DNA from: an uncultured Opitutales bacterium
GTDB taxonomy: Bacteria > Verrucomicrobiota > Verrucomicrobiia > Opitutales > Intestinicryptomonadaceae
Length of the DNA stretch: 64,000 nt
Assembly: GCA_944390805.1 (NCBI GenBank)
Contig: CALXQW010000013.1
Location: 1-64,000, forward strand
Reading direction: 5' to 3'
This document shows positions 54,164 to 63,200 of this stretch, piece after piece (position 1 is the stretch's first letter; every line of letters starts with the position of its first letter). The notes under the pieces were generated by a model. That model did no database searches. It was not told the origin of the DNA and was given only the letters and a program-made list of their open reading frames with translations. A program made the position numbers and the translations under genes.

Positions 54164-55528
54164 ATGTCTTATCCTTTACAAGAAATGCCGCAAAACGAAC
54201 TCTGGAATACAGCAAAAGAAGAACTCAGGAAGAACATTACACCTGAGATGTTTGCGGCTTGGTTTGATAGCATGGAGTGCGTCTCCCAACAGGATGACGA
54301 AGTTGTTCTGAAAACCAACAGTGATTTTGCCGCAATGTGGATTTCAGACAATTACCTTGATTTGCTGAAGAACCATCTGAGCCTTGCCGCAGGCAGAAAC
54401 GTATCTGTAAAGCTCGTTGCAGCAGACGCCGGCGAGACGGCAAACGCGCCAACGCCAAGCCAGATAAGCACGATAGTTCCGGCAGTCCGCAAGGCTAAAG
54501 TTGAGCCTCCGGCGATAGACGCGCGCAATACCTTTGAGAATTTCGTTGTTGGAGAGGGCAACCAATTTGCGCATACAGCGGCCTTTGCGGTGGCAAAAGC
54601 GCCCGGAAAGGCATACAATCCGCTGCTCATATACGGGGCATCAGGCACGGGAAAGACGCACTTGATGCATGCCATAGCCCATTTTATATTTCAGGACGAC
54701 CCTTCCAAGAGAATAGTCTACATAACCAGCGAGCATTTTGTAAACGAATACCTCAACGACTTGGCCAACAAGGACATTTTAAAGTTTCGCCAGAGGTATA
54801 GGAATGTCGACGTGCTGCTTATAGACGACGTTCAGTTTTTCTCAGGCAAGGAGAGTTGCCAGAACGAATTTTTCCACACCTTCAACGACTTGTTCATGCT
54901 TCAAAAGCAGATAGTGCTCTCTTGCGACAAGCCTATAAACGAGGTTCCCAAGCTTGAGCAGAGGCTTATAACCCGTTTTGAATGGGGGCTTTCCATAGAC
55001 ATACAACCGCCCGACTACGAGACGCGCCTGAACATTTTGCGCAAGAAGGCCGAGGGCGTAGGCGCTGTTATAGACCCGTCTATACTCGATCTTATAGCAC
55101 ACCGCATAACGAAGAACGTCAGAAGGCTTGAGGGCGCTTTGAACAAGGTTGTTGGCTACACCAAGCTTGTGGGGAATCTCGATTTGGAGGAGGCCCAGAA
55201 GCTGCTTGGTCCGATGTTTGTACAGGAGGATGGCCAGACACAGATAGGCATAGACGTCATACAGACAAAGGTTGCCGAGATGTACCACATAACAGTGGAG
55301 GACATGAAGAGCCGCAGGCGTCCGGCCAAGATAACTGTTCCCCGCCAGATAGCCATGTATTTATCGCGCAAGCTTACAACCCATTCTCTAGAGGAGATAG
55401 GGCAGCTTTTCGGCGGGCGCGACCACGGCACTGTAATGTACGCTCAAAAGGCGGTAGAAGACGCCATGGAGAACGACGAAAACTTAAAAAGAAGCGTGGA
55501 ATATCTGCTGAAGATGCTCTCCTTTTAA
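54164..55528 (+). CDS. dnaA: Chromosomal replication initiator DnaA
   Basis: A 454-residue initiator. Domain I at 1-85, short linker, AAA+ domain III with Walker A GASGTGKTH and Walker B LLIDDVQFFSGK, arginine-finger zone LEQRLITRFEWGL, and DNA-binding domain IV ending with the signature GGRDHGTVMYAQKAVEDAM and RRRPAKITVPRQIAMYLSRKL (each partly quoted). It is monocistronic here: dnaN does not follow, unlike in many bacteria. Confidence 0.98.
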   Translation: MSYPLQEMPQNELWNTAKEELRKNITPEMFAAWFDSMECVSQQDDEVVLKTNSDFAAMWISDNYLDLLKNHLSLAAGRNVSVKLVAADAGETANAPTPSQISTIVPAVRKAKVEPPAIDARNTFENFVVGEGNQFAHTAAFAVAKAPGKAYNPLLIYGASGTGKTHLMHAIAHFIFQDDPSKRIVYITSEHFVNEYLNDLANKDILKFRQRYRNVDVLLIDDVQFFSGKESCQNEFFHTFNDLFMLQKQIVLSCDKPINEVPKLEQRLITRFEWGLSIDIQPPDYETRLNILRKKAEGVGAVIDPSILDLIAHRITKNVRRLEGALNKVVGYTKLVGNLDLEEAQKLLGPMFVQEDGQTQIGIDVIQTKVAEMYHITVEDMKSRRRPAKITVPRQIAMYLSRKLTTHSLEEIGQLFGGRDHGTVMYAQKAVEDAMENDENLKRSVEYLLKMLSF

Positions 55529-55926
55529 CTTTTATATAAGGTGCCTTAAAGCGTGGTTTAACTCAAATATAAACTATCGGTGTTCTGATGGCACACAATA
55601 AGAGCATTTAGACTTTCTGCCAAGTATTATGTATGTTGAAGGGCGCGCGGAGGAATCTGCGCGCCCTGTCGATTTTGGAGCCTTTAGACATTTTACTTCC
55701 AGCAGGCAAAAAGATTCTTAGGCATCTAAAATGTATATATAGTAAAACAGCGGCGCACAGATTTATTATTTATCTATACCCCGCTGTTTTAAAAATAAGA
55801 TTTACCTATGAAAGTAAAACAACTTACAGGTTAAATTTTAAATTAGAACTACAAAAAACGCGTACTTGGCAGAGCAATAATATATACGCTAAGGCCCCCT
55901 ATAACATACCCTATATAATATTTGCC
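55529..55926. other. Intergenic region with two hairpins after dnaA
   Basis: About 400 bp between convergent dnaA and the HTH gene. An AGGGCGCGC/GCGCGCCCT hairpin at 55636-55665 has only a weak T tail. A second hairpin AAAACAGCGG (55744-55753) / CCGCTGTTTT (55781-55790) has A/T flanks on both sides and a 27-base loop. Both could stop transcription. No coding frame is credible. Confidence 0.45.
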
Positions 55927-56439
55927 TTACTTGCCAAGCTCCGCGGAAGAAGCATCATCTTCCTCAACATTTTTAGACCTTCTTGCTCTTGAAGATGAAA
56001 ATGCTATATTCTTTTCAGAAAGAAGCTTTTTTAGCTCTCGCTTGCCGACATTTTTTAAAGACAAAATTCTTTCTTTGAATATGGCGCGCGGCACCGAATT
56101 TCCAAGTTCCCAATGGCTTACCGAAAGCAGGCTTGCGCCTATGAGTTTTCCGAACACCATCTGAGAAACTCCTAAGCGTTCCCGTATGCGCCTTATTGCC
56201 GAAGCGTCCAGTTTTGTCTTGGAGACGCGTTTTACCTGAATAGATGCATTGTTCGGCTCCTCCACAGCCGGCGTGCGCTTTACCGCCGCAACCTTAGATG
56301 CCTTAAGCTCTTTTGATAGCGCAGAGACAGTTTTTCTAAGTTCGAGTATTTTTTTTACGAGAGGCTCAACCTCCGCCTTAATCTCTTTTCGGGCAAGGCG
56401 ACGCATCTCATCAGACAATATTTTTTTAATATCCGACAT
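55927..56439 (-). CDS. Helix-turn-helix protein with N-terminal coiled coil
   Basis: A 170-residue DNA-binding protein. Residues 1-50 form a likely coiled coil (EVEPLVKKILELRKTVSALSKELKASK). A basic linker leads to an XRE-like HTH at about 74-140: IRRIRERLGVSQMVFGKLIGASLLSVSHWELG (in parts). The C-terminus (RARRSKNVEEDDASS) is low-complexity. This is the layout of small regulators that bind as dimers; targets are unknown. It stands alone next to dnaA, convergent to it. Confidence 0.75.
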   Translation of the reverse strand: MSDIKKILSDEMRRLARKEIKAEVEPLVKKILELRKTVSALSKELKASKVAAVKRTPAVEEPNNASIQVKRVSKTKLDASAIRRIRERLGVSQMVFGKLIGASLLSVSHWELGNSVPRAIFKERILSLKNVGKRELKKLLSEKNIAFSSSRARRSKNVEEDDASSAELGK

Positions 56440-56554
56440 AATAATTATTATATGAATATATAATATAACGTACCATCAAATAAATACAACAATAATATTT
56501 GCATTTCTTAAATGCGCGCAGTTGCGCTCTGAAAAACGCATATAATAGGGTTTT

Positions 56555-57130
56555 TCAGAGTACCGTCTTAAAAATTATCTGAGAGGGTTTCCCTTTAGAT
56601 TTTTTCCCCAATCTTTTTAAGACGGAGAAATATTTGGAAACTTCCGGAGGGATATCGAACTCTGCGGGGGCCTCGAGAACAAACAAGGCATCTGCATTGA
56701 GCGATGAGACGAAAGTGAATATGGAAAATATCTTTAAAGATGTCTTATAATCTCTAAGAAGGTCGTAAGGGGGATCTGCAAAAACTATGTCGAAGGCGCG
56801 CTGCGGGCGGAATGCCATGCAGTCTGAAACCACAACACAAGCATCGCAAGCCCCGCCGAGAGCTTTTGAGACAGCCGATATGTTTTTTTTCAGGCAAGAT
56901 ACAGCGTTTCTATCCTTCTCTACAAAACATGCAGACTTTGCGCCAACACTGAGGGCCTCAAGGCCGTATGCGCCAGTTCCGGCGAATAAATCCAAGACAT
57001 CGGCTCCTGAAACAAGATCCCCCAAAGAGGAAAATATGGCCAATCTTGCGGCGTCCGTTGCCGGGCGCGTAAGATTGCCGCGGGGAGTTTCGAGGGATAT
57101 TCCGCTTGCCTTTCCGGATGCAATTCTCAT
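56555..57130 (-). CDS. rsmD: 16S rRNA (guanine966-N2)-methyltransferase RsmD
   Basis: A 191-residue SAM-dependent methyltransferase. Motif I is DLFAGTGAYGLEALSVGA and the catalytic motif IV is FADPPYDL, which marks N-methyltransferases of this family. The N-terminus MRIASGKASG…TPRGNLTRPATDAARLAIFSSL is standard RsmD. Its start codon is only 16 bp from the divergent LpxR-like gene. Confidence 0.95.
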   Translation of the reverse strand: MRIASGKASGISLETPRGNLTRPATDAARLAIFSSLGDLVSGADVLDLFAGTGAYGLEALSVGAKSACFVEKDRNAVSCLKKNISAVSKALGGACDACVVVSDCMAFRPQRAFDIVFADPPYDLLRDYKTSLKIFSIFTFVSSLNADALFVLEAPAEFDIPPEVSKYFSVLKRLGKKSKGKPSQIIFKTVL

Positions 57131-57146
57131 CTTGTTATATACGCTT

Positions 57147-58235
57147 ATGAAGAAAATTTTTGCCTTGTCAATTTTTCAGCTGCTTGTGTGCGCGTGTGTT
57201 TTTGCCGCAGCAGACAAATCTACAAAATCCTTGAGGGAAGACGACAATTTAAAGCTAAAAAAGATTGCCGCAAAATGTGTGAAAGACACCCCCTATTTTG
57301 GCTATTCCCACACGGCGTCTGTTGTTGTTGAAAATGACATATACTTTTCCGACCGCTACTATACCAACGGAATAAAATTCCAGTATTCTGAAAGCGGGAA
57401 CGACTGGTGGGCAACTATGCCGCAATTTGGGCTTTTGCGCCTTCTTCCATGGACGAGCAAAACCCAGTGCCTGCAAAGCGCCGCATTCGGGCAGAACATG
57501 TATGTAAATTCCGACATAAACATACCGAATCCGTCGCCGAAGGACCATCCATACAGCGGTTTTCTATACGTTGGCGCCGCCGCTCACATGGTTTCAGAAG
57601 ACAGGGCGGACAGCTTTGCAATAAATCTGGGAATAGTTGGCCCGCACTCTTTTGCCGAGCAAACCCAGAAAATCTACCACGATATAATAGGAGCCGACAA
57701 TCCACTGGGATGGCACACTCAGCTTGGGGACGAGCCTGCTGCGGTATTGTCATATAACCATGCCGAGCGCCTATTGAGCTTTGAACCTCTTCCCATAGAA
57801 GATTTCTCTTGCGATTTCATCGGTTCCGGCCAGATAAACGCCGGAAATGCCCTTACCGACGGCAGGCTAAAGGGGCTTTTCAGGTTTGGATTCAACCTTC
57901 CAAAGAGTTTTGATGCCTCCAGAATAGACTACTCAATGGCCTCCGAGGCTGTCTGGGCAAATCCGGATAAGCCAGCAGCAAAGTGGCATTGCTATATGTT
58001 CCTTGCGGCTACAGCCAGGTTTGTAGCCTATGATATTGCTTTGGACGGCAACACATACCGCAAGAGCCGCGGAGTGGATTCTCGCCCTGTTGTGGGAGAA
58101 TTCATGGTTGGAATATCCTCCCGGTACGACTTTATTCAAGCCGATCTAATTTGGACGGCTCGCACACAGGACTACTACGGGCAGGAATACTCCCCCCATT
58201 TCTTCTGGGCGCTTACCGTCAAAGCATTTTTCTAA
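57147..58235 (+). CDS. LpxR-family (DUF2219) outer-membrane lipid A deacylase-like protein
   Basis: A 362-residue protein with a signal peptide (KKIFALSIFQLLVCACVFAAA). The family core is clear: VVVENDIYFSDRYYTNGIKF, the END (residues 62-64) holding the Asn-Asp pair needed by Salmonella LpxR, DHPYSGFLYVGAAAHM, GWHTQLGDEPA, and an alternating-strand C-terminus ending in Phe, as in outer-membrane barrels. It may remove the 3'-acyloxyacyl chain of lipid A. The frame is open further upstream inside rsmD; the ATG at 57147 is right because the signal peptide starts there. Its promoter must overlap rsmD. Confidence 0.88.
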   Translation: MKKIFALSIFQLLVCACVFAAADKSTKSLREDDNLKLKKIAAKCVKDTPYFGYSHTASVVVENDIYFSDRYYTNGIKFQYSESGNDWWATMPQFGLLRLLPWTSKTQCLQSAAFGQNMYVNSDINIPNPSPKDHPYSGFLYVGAAAHMVSEDRADSFAINLGIVGPHSFAEQTQKIYHDIIGADNPLGWHTQLGDEPAAVLSYNHAERLLSFEPLPIEDFSCDFIGSGQINAGNALTDGRLKGLFRFGFNLPKSFDASRIDYSMASEAVWANPDKPAAKWHCYMFLAATARFVAYDIALDGNTYRKSRGVDSRPVVGEFMVGISSRYDFIQADLIWTARTQDYYGQEYSPHFFWALTVKAFF

Positions 58236-58784
58236 TAAAAATGCGCAATATATGCGGTATTTAAGCTACATGATTGCCAAAGAAGACTACTCTTGCGGTT
58301 TAAATATTATTTTCTGAGCTGAAACAATAGAAGGAATTTCTTCCGCATTTTTCTATTAACAGTTTAGAAGCATAAATAGAGTAGCTACCAAAATTAACTT
58401 AACACAAACATCTTATTTTAAGATAGATACGCCTCAAAACAACCAGAATAACAATACTTCCAGGCTCTAATCTACAATAAACTTATCCATATTTATTTTC
58501 CATTCTAAGCAAGATTATAAAGGATATTATTTTGGAAGGACATCCTTAAAAAAATAAAAATTTTTACATTTTTTTTGAACAAAGAAAAACAAGCTGCGTC
58601 TTAGTTATCGAAAACAGTTTAAATTTTACAGAGTTGTTTTCAGTCCAGTTTGTAGTTTGTGTTTTTTGGCGCCCCATTGCCTTTTGCACTGGGGCGTCTT
58701 TTTTGTCTAATACATATCTTCTTAGGTAAAAAGGTAAAAAACGCCTTGAAAGAAGTGCCTTAGGATAAATAAAATAATTTGCGT
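58236..58784. other. Intergenic region with possible small RNA
   Basis: About 550 bp, mostly AT-rich. The last part holds a GAAAACA/TGTTTTC inverted repeat (58610-58616 and 58635-58641) and a terminator at 58670-58704 with no coding frame ahead of it. This could be a small RNA of about 100 nt or the leader of the SGNH gene. Confidence 0.35.
58670..58704 (+). terminator. Intrinsic terminator without a gene upstream
   Basis: CGCCCCA (58670-58676) pairs with TGGGGCG (58690-58696), followed by TCTTTTTT. It is 435 bp beyond the LpxR-like stop codon, too far to be that gene's usual terminator. Confidence 0.8.
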
Positions 58785-59630
58785 ATGAAGATTTTCAAGA
58801 TTTTGGCATATACGACAATATTATCTGTTTATTTTGTATCTTTGCATGTTGTTGCGGCTGAGCCAAAGCAAGATGAAACAACAAGGTTGTCATCGGCATG
58901 GAAAGATAAGAAAACCGCATTTCTGGGAGACTCCATAACAGATAAAAGGCACATAGGAACAACAAAGAATTACTGGCAGTACATGGAGGATATCCTGGGG
59001 ATAAAACCCATGGTATACGGCATAAACGGAGATACTTTCAAAGGATTGATAAAGCAGGCGAAGGCTCTGAAGGAAGAGGTTGGAGGAGAAGTTGACGCAA
59101 TAATAATATTTGCCGGCACCAATGATTATAATGGCGGGGTAAAAATAGGCCAATGGTACAATTATTCCGACGCTCCCGCACCAGTTGCCGGCGGCAAGAC
59201 ACAGCTTCGCAAGCGCAGGGAACATTGCTTAGACGCCGGGACATTAAAAGGACGAATAAATATACTTATGTCTTACCTTAAGGAGAATTTCCCAGACCAG
59301 CAGATAATTTTGCTTACGCCCATACACCGCGGATTTGCTTCTTTTGGGAAGAACAACGTCCAACCCGACGAGTCATTTCCAAATTCCATAGGCCTATATA
59401 TAGATGAATACATAGAGACTATAAAAGAGACGGCTTCAGTATGGGCTGTTCCGGTAATAGATTTAGGCAGCATATCATCGCTTTATCCAAATACTCCGGC
59501 GCATGAAAAATTTTTTAGTTTCAAAAATACAGATTTGCTCCATCCAAACGCCGAAGGGCACAGAAGAATGGCATTGGCTCTTTCATACATGCTTGCTGCC
59601 TATCCGCCCGACTTTAAGCAGCGCCCTTAG
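58785..59630 (+). CDS. Secreted SGNH/GDSL hydrolase
   Basis: A 281-residue esterase-like protein with a signal peptide (IFKILAYTTILSVYFVSLHVVAAEP). Catalytic features: block I FLGDSIT with Ser50, block III FAGTNDY, and block V DLLHPNAEGHRRMA with Asp and His. The ATG at 58785 is preferred over a TTG at 58779. Such enzymes deacetylate polysaccharides or act as lipases; the substrate is unknown. It lies downstream of a terminator with its own promoter. Confidence 0.88.
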   Translation: MKIFKILAYTTILSVYFVSLHVVAAEPKQDETTRLSSAWKDKKTAFLGDSITDKRHIGTTKNYWQYMEDILGIKPMVYGINGDTFKGLIKQAKALKEEVGGEVDAIIIFAGTNDYNGGVKIGQWYNYSDAPAPVAGGKTQLRKRREHCLDAGTLKGRINILMSYLKENFPDQQIILLTPIHRGFASFGKNNVQPDESFPNSIGLYIDEYIETIKETASVWAVPVIDLGSISSLYPNTPAHEKFFSFKNTDLLHPNAEGHRRMALALSYMLAAYPPDFKQRP

Positions 59631-59804
59631 TTGCAAAGAAAAATGCGCGGCAAAATAATAAATTCTCCTCAGGGAAACTTATCTGTATAATCGCTTTCTT
59701 AAATAAAGGCGCACAATAAAAATGAAGTTGCCATTTATGGGAAAATACCGATTAATCTTTTTGTATAAGGGCAATGGCGCCGCAAAAGTTCGAGTAGGAA
59801 TTCA

Positions 59805-61304
59805 ATGAGACACTTCACTCCTGAAAACATTCTTTTGATAGGTTCGGCAATGCTTCTTGGAAGCATAATCTTAAGCCGGGCGGGATCCAGATTTGGGATT
59901 CCGTCGTTGCTTTTGTTCCTATGCGTGGGAATGTTTATGGGCAGCGACGGAATCGGATACCATTTTGAAAGTGCCGATGTCACCCAATTTATAGGAATGA
60001 TGGCGCTCAGTGTAATATTGTTTTCCGGCGGCATGGACACGAAGATTTCGCAGATACGCCCCGTTGCCGTGCAGGGAATAGTTTTGGCCACTGTGGGAGT
60101 TGCCCTAACTGCGCTGTTTACCGGAGGCTTTATATATTCAGTATGCGGACTGTTCGGATACAATATGGGTTTTGCCGAGAGCATGCTTTTGGCGGCGGTG
60201 ATGTCTTCTACGGATTCCGCAAGCGTATTTGCCTTGCTGCGCTCAAAGGGGTTAAATTTAAAGGAGAACTTAAGGCCAACGCTCGAGCTTGAAAGCGGCA
60301 GCAACGATCCAATGGCCTATGTCCTTACAATAATTCTGATAAATTTCATAAAGGCCGACGCCGACTTTCTATCTGCATTTGAGACTTTTGCCCTTCAGCT
60401 TATCGTTGGTGCGGCGGCAGGCTTTTTACTTGGGAAACTAACCTTAAAATTTGTAAACAAGATAAGGTTGGACAATCCGTCCATATACTCCGTATTGCTT
60501 GTGGGCTGCGTATTTTTGATATACTCTCTTACGGACAGGCTTTGGGGGAACGGATACCTTGCAGTTTACATAGCAGGATTGGTTGTTGGAGCATCTCCCA
60601 TGACCCGCAAGCGCGAGACCGCAAGGTTTTTCGACGGATTTGCATGGCTGTGGCAGATAGTAATATTCCTTACCCTCGGACTGCTTGTAAACCCTAAAGA
60701 GCTTTTTGATGTTGCCGGCTTGGGGTTATCCGTTGCAGTTTTCATGATGCTTATAGGCAGGCCGCTTAGTGTTTTTGCATCTCTTGCGCCGTTTAGAAAT
60801 TTTTCTTTAAAGGCGCGGCTTTACATATCATGGGTGGGGTTAAGGGGAGCCGTTCCCATAATATTTGCAACATATCCTTTGACGGAGGGCGTCCCCTTTG
60901 CGAAGGAGATGTTCAATGTTGTATTTTTCATAACGATACTCTCGCTGATATTTCAGGGAATGACAGTTGGCTCGTCGGCAAAATTCCTGAAGGTTTCAAA
61001 TGATGAACCAGATGGAGAATCAAACTTTGGAGTTGAGCTTCCCGAAGATATCAGGGCGGCGTTTTCGGAAATATACGCAGACGACAATCTGCTTAAAAAT
61101 GGTGAAACTCTCGCCCAGCTGAAACTGCCAAAGCATACGCTTGTAATGTTGATACGCCGCAAAGACTCATATTTTATCCCCCGCGGAGACTCGCAAATAA
61201 AGCCAGGAGACAAGCTTCTTGTACTCAGCGAGGACGATTCCGCCCTCGACGATGTTTGCAACAGGCTTGGTATATCTAGGCTATCTCTCGGTAAAAACTC
61301 TTAA
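59805..61304 (+). CDS. K+/H+ (cation/proton) antiporter, NhaP2/CvrA type
   Basis: A 499-residue CPA1 antiporter with about 12 transmembrane helices (1-390) and a cytosolic C-terminal TrkA_C-like domain (about 400-490, with LPKHTLVMLIRRKDSYFIPRGDSQIKPGDKLLVLS, in parts). Transport motifs: LESGSNDPMAYVLT with the key Asp, SSTDSASVFALL and SWVGLRGAVPIIFATYP. It balances potassium and pH at the inner membrane. Monocistronic, ending at a bidirectional terminator. Confidence 0.92.
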   Translation: MRHFTPENILLIGSAMLLGSIILSRAGSRFGIPSLLLFLCVGMFMGSDGIGYHFESADVTQFIGMMALSVILFSGGMDTKISQIRPVAVQGIVLATVGVALTALFTGGFIYSVCGLFGYNMGFAESMLLAAVMSSTDSASVFALLRSKGLNLKENLRPTLELESGSNDPMAYVLTIILINFIKADADFLSAFETFALQLIVGAAAGFLLGKLTLKFVNKIRLDNPSIYSVLLVGCVFLIYSLTDRLWGNGYLAVYIAGLVVGASPMTRKRETARFFDGFAWLWQIVIFLTLGLLVNPKELFDVAGLGLSVAVFMMLIGRPLSVFASLAPFRNFSLKARLYISWVGLRGAVPIIFATYPLTEGVPFAKEMFNVVFFITILSLIFQGMTVGSSAKFLKVSNDEPDGESNFGVELPEDIRAAFSEIYADDNLLKNGETLAQLKLPKHTLVMLIRRKDSYFIPRGDSQIKPGDKLLVLSEDDSALDDVCNRLGISRLSLGKNS

Positions 61305-61633
61305 AGGCAGACTGTAAATTTCGCACGCAGATTCTTCTACTGTGCGGCAGAATTTATCCTGCAATACTGTTTATTCTTGTAAAAATTGCCGCCTAAAGCT
61401 TTCAAATATTCTATTGTAAATTGCCTGAAAACTAGAAATAACGCAGTGTATCTTGCTCCCCCAAAGAGCAAACCTCACAAAGAAATTTTTGCGGCGCAAG
61501 TAATTTGCGCCGCAAAACGGTAAGTGCCAAAGAATCATTAGAATATTGCAAAGGCCTTATAAACTCAAGCGAACATATGCCATCTAAAAATGACAATTTG
61601 CATTGTTTAGATTGTTGCGGTCTATTGCCATCA
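61305..61633. other. Intergenic region between convergent antiporter and phoU genes
   Basis: About 330 bp with one strong terminator hairpin (61487-61517). Nothing else is seen. Confidence 0.6.
61487..61517. terminator. Bidirectional terminator
   Basis: A perfect 13-bp stem with T and A runs at its ends (61487-61499 and 61505-61517, core GCGGCGC/GCGCCGC) and a five-base loop. It can serve the antiporter gene from the left and phoU from the right. Confidence 0.75.
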
Positions 61634-62335
61634 TTATTCTTCAGATTCACCGCGTATCTGCTCTGAAGCAGCTTTTATATTGTGCCTGGCTATTATGCTG
61701 TGGCGCATGTATATTACGTCTTCGGCGATGTTCGTGCACATGTCGGCTATGCGTTCCAGGCTCTTTGAAACGAGCAGCCAGTTTATGCAGCACATGGCGC
61801 TTTTAGGGTTTTTTGAAATTATCTCCCTTACTTTCGAGTAGCACTCGCGGTTGGCCATATCAACTATTTCATCGTCTGAGCATACCCCGAGCGCAAGAGC
61901 GGAATCCTGCCTAAGAAAGGCGTCTATGGCCGTCTTTAACATATATACGGTGCGGGTTGTCATGGTTTCAAAGTCGAACGGAATTTCAACTTTGTCCTCA
62001 GCGCGGATATACCCTACACGCTTTGCTATATTAGCGGCAACATCGCCTATGTGTTCAAGTTCGCCATTTATCTTTAGAACCGTTATGACAAAGCGCAAAT
62101 CGCTGGCAACTGGCTGGTGCAGGGCAAGAATCTTCATGCAATCCTCCTCTATGTCAACCTCGAGGGAATCTATGAGCTTGTCTGATACGACAACTTCGTC
62201 TGCCATATTCTCAGACATGGCGCGTAATGACCTGACGGATTTTAGCATATTCTCCTCTACGCGCATAGCCAAAGTTAGCAAGCGTTTCTTCAAGGCCTCC
62301 AGGTCTCTTACAAGATGGGAATTCATATCAACCAA
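61634..62335 (-). CDS. phoU: Phosphate transport regulator PhoU
   Basis: A 233-residue all-helical protein of two PhoU repeats that restrains phosphate uptake and PhoR signalling. The metal-binding motifs are seen as [16 protein letters not shown] in the first half and [19 protein letters not shown] in the second. It is the last gene of the pst unit; its start overlaps pstB by 8 bp. Confidence 0.96.
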   Translation of the reverse strand: MVDMNSHLVRDLEALKKRLLTLAMRVEENMLKSVRSLRAMSENMADEVVVSDKLIDSLEVDIEEDCMKILALHQPVASDLRFVITVLKINGELEHIGDVAANIAKRVGYIRAEDKVEIPFDFETMTTRTVYMLKTAIDAFLRQDSALALGVCSDDEIVDMANRECYSKVREIISKNPKSAMCCINWLLVSKSLERIADMCTNIAEDVIYMRHSIIARHNIKAASEQIRGESEE

Positions 62336-63200
62336 ACCTCCCTGTGATATAGTCGTTTGTGGCCTCGCACTTGGGGTTGGTGAAGATATCGGAGGTCTTG
62401 CCGAACTCCACCAGATTGCCCTCGTAGAAGAATGCGGTGAAATCTGATACGCGGGAGGCCTGCTGCATATTGTGGGTTACTATGGCGATGGTGTAGTCGC
62501 CAGAGAGAGTTCCTATGAGCTCTTCAACCCTGGCGGTGCTCTTTGGATCGAGCGCGCTGCAAGGCTCGTCCATAAGGAGAACCTCTGGCTTAACCGCAAG
62601 AGCCCTGGCTATGCAAAGCCTCTGCTGCTGTCCTCCGGAAAGCCCCAGCGCAGACGATGAGAGTCTGTCTTTGACTTCGTCCCAAAGGGCTGCGCGCCTA
62701 AGCGATAGCTCCACAATTTCGTCGAGCTCCGAACGGGCTATCCTGCCCTGCAGACGCACGCCGTATGCGATGTTGTCGTATATGCTCTTGGGGAAAGGAT
62801 TGGGCCTTTGAAAGACCATTCCTACCCTGCGCCTAAGCTCAACAACATCTAGCCTCTTATGAAATATGTTAACGCCGTCGAGCGCCAAAAGCCCGCTTGT
62901 AGTGCAGCCATCGACAAAGTCGTTCATGCGGTTTATGCAGCGCAGAAAAGTGCTTTTGCCGCATCCGCTCGGGCCTATGATTGCCGTCACACGGCCGCGG
63001 GAGAAGTCTATATCAACATTCTTTACTGCCTTGAATGAACCGTAGTTTACGCAGAATCCCCTTGCGGAAACGGCCGCCTCCGGCACGGGAAGATCTGTTT
63101 TTTTTGCCTTTTGAGCGGCTCCAGACAAGGGAGCTGCCGCGGTGTCTTCTTGCGCAAAGCAGCGCGTTTTTTCCTTGGGATTTTCCATAGTTAGGATCAT
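62328..63200 (-). CDS. pstB: Phosphate ABC transporter ATPase PstB
   Basis: A 290-residue ATPase that powers phosphate import. Walker [12 protein letters not shown], the signature LSGGQQQRL, Walker [13 protein letters not shown] and the H-loop VTHNMQQ are all intact. The first 40 residues are an extra, non-conserved stretch; the ATG at 63200 overlaps the pstA stop (ATGA), while ATG 63188 is also possible. Confidence 0.97.
   Translation of the reverse strand: MILTMENPKEKTRCFAQEDTAAAPLSGAAQKAKKTDLPVPEAAVSARGFCVNYGSFKAVKNVDIDFSRGRVTAIIGPSGCGKSTFLRCINRMNDFVDGCTTSGLLALDGVNIFHKRLDVVELRRRVGMVFQRPNPFPKSIYDNIAYGVRLQGRIARSELDEIVELSLRRAALWDEVKDRLSSSALGLSGGQQQRLCIARALAVKPEVLLMDEPCSALDPKSTARVEELIGTLSGDYTIAIVTHNMQQASRVSDFTAFFYEGNLVEFGKTSDIFTNPKCEATNDYITGRFG

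Noticed and set aside
56787-57146. 120-codon extension upstream of the LpxR-like protein
   Set aside because: It is antisense to rsmD; a signal peptide starts exactly at ATG 57147.
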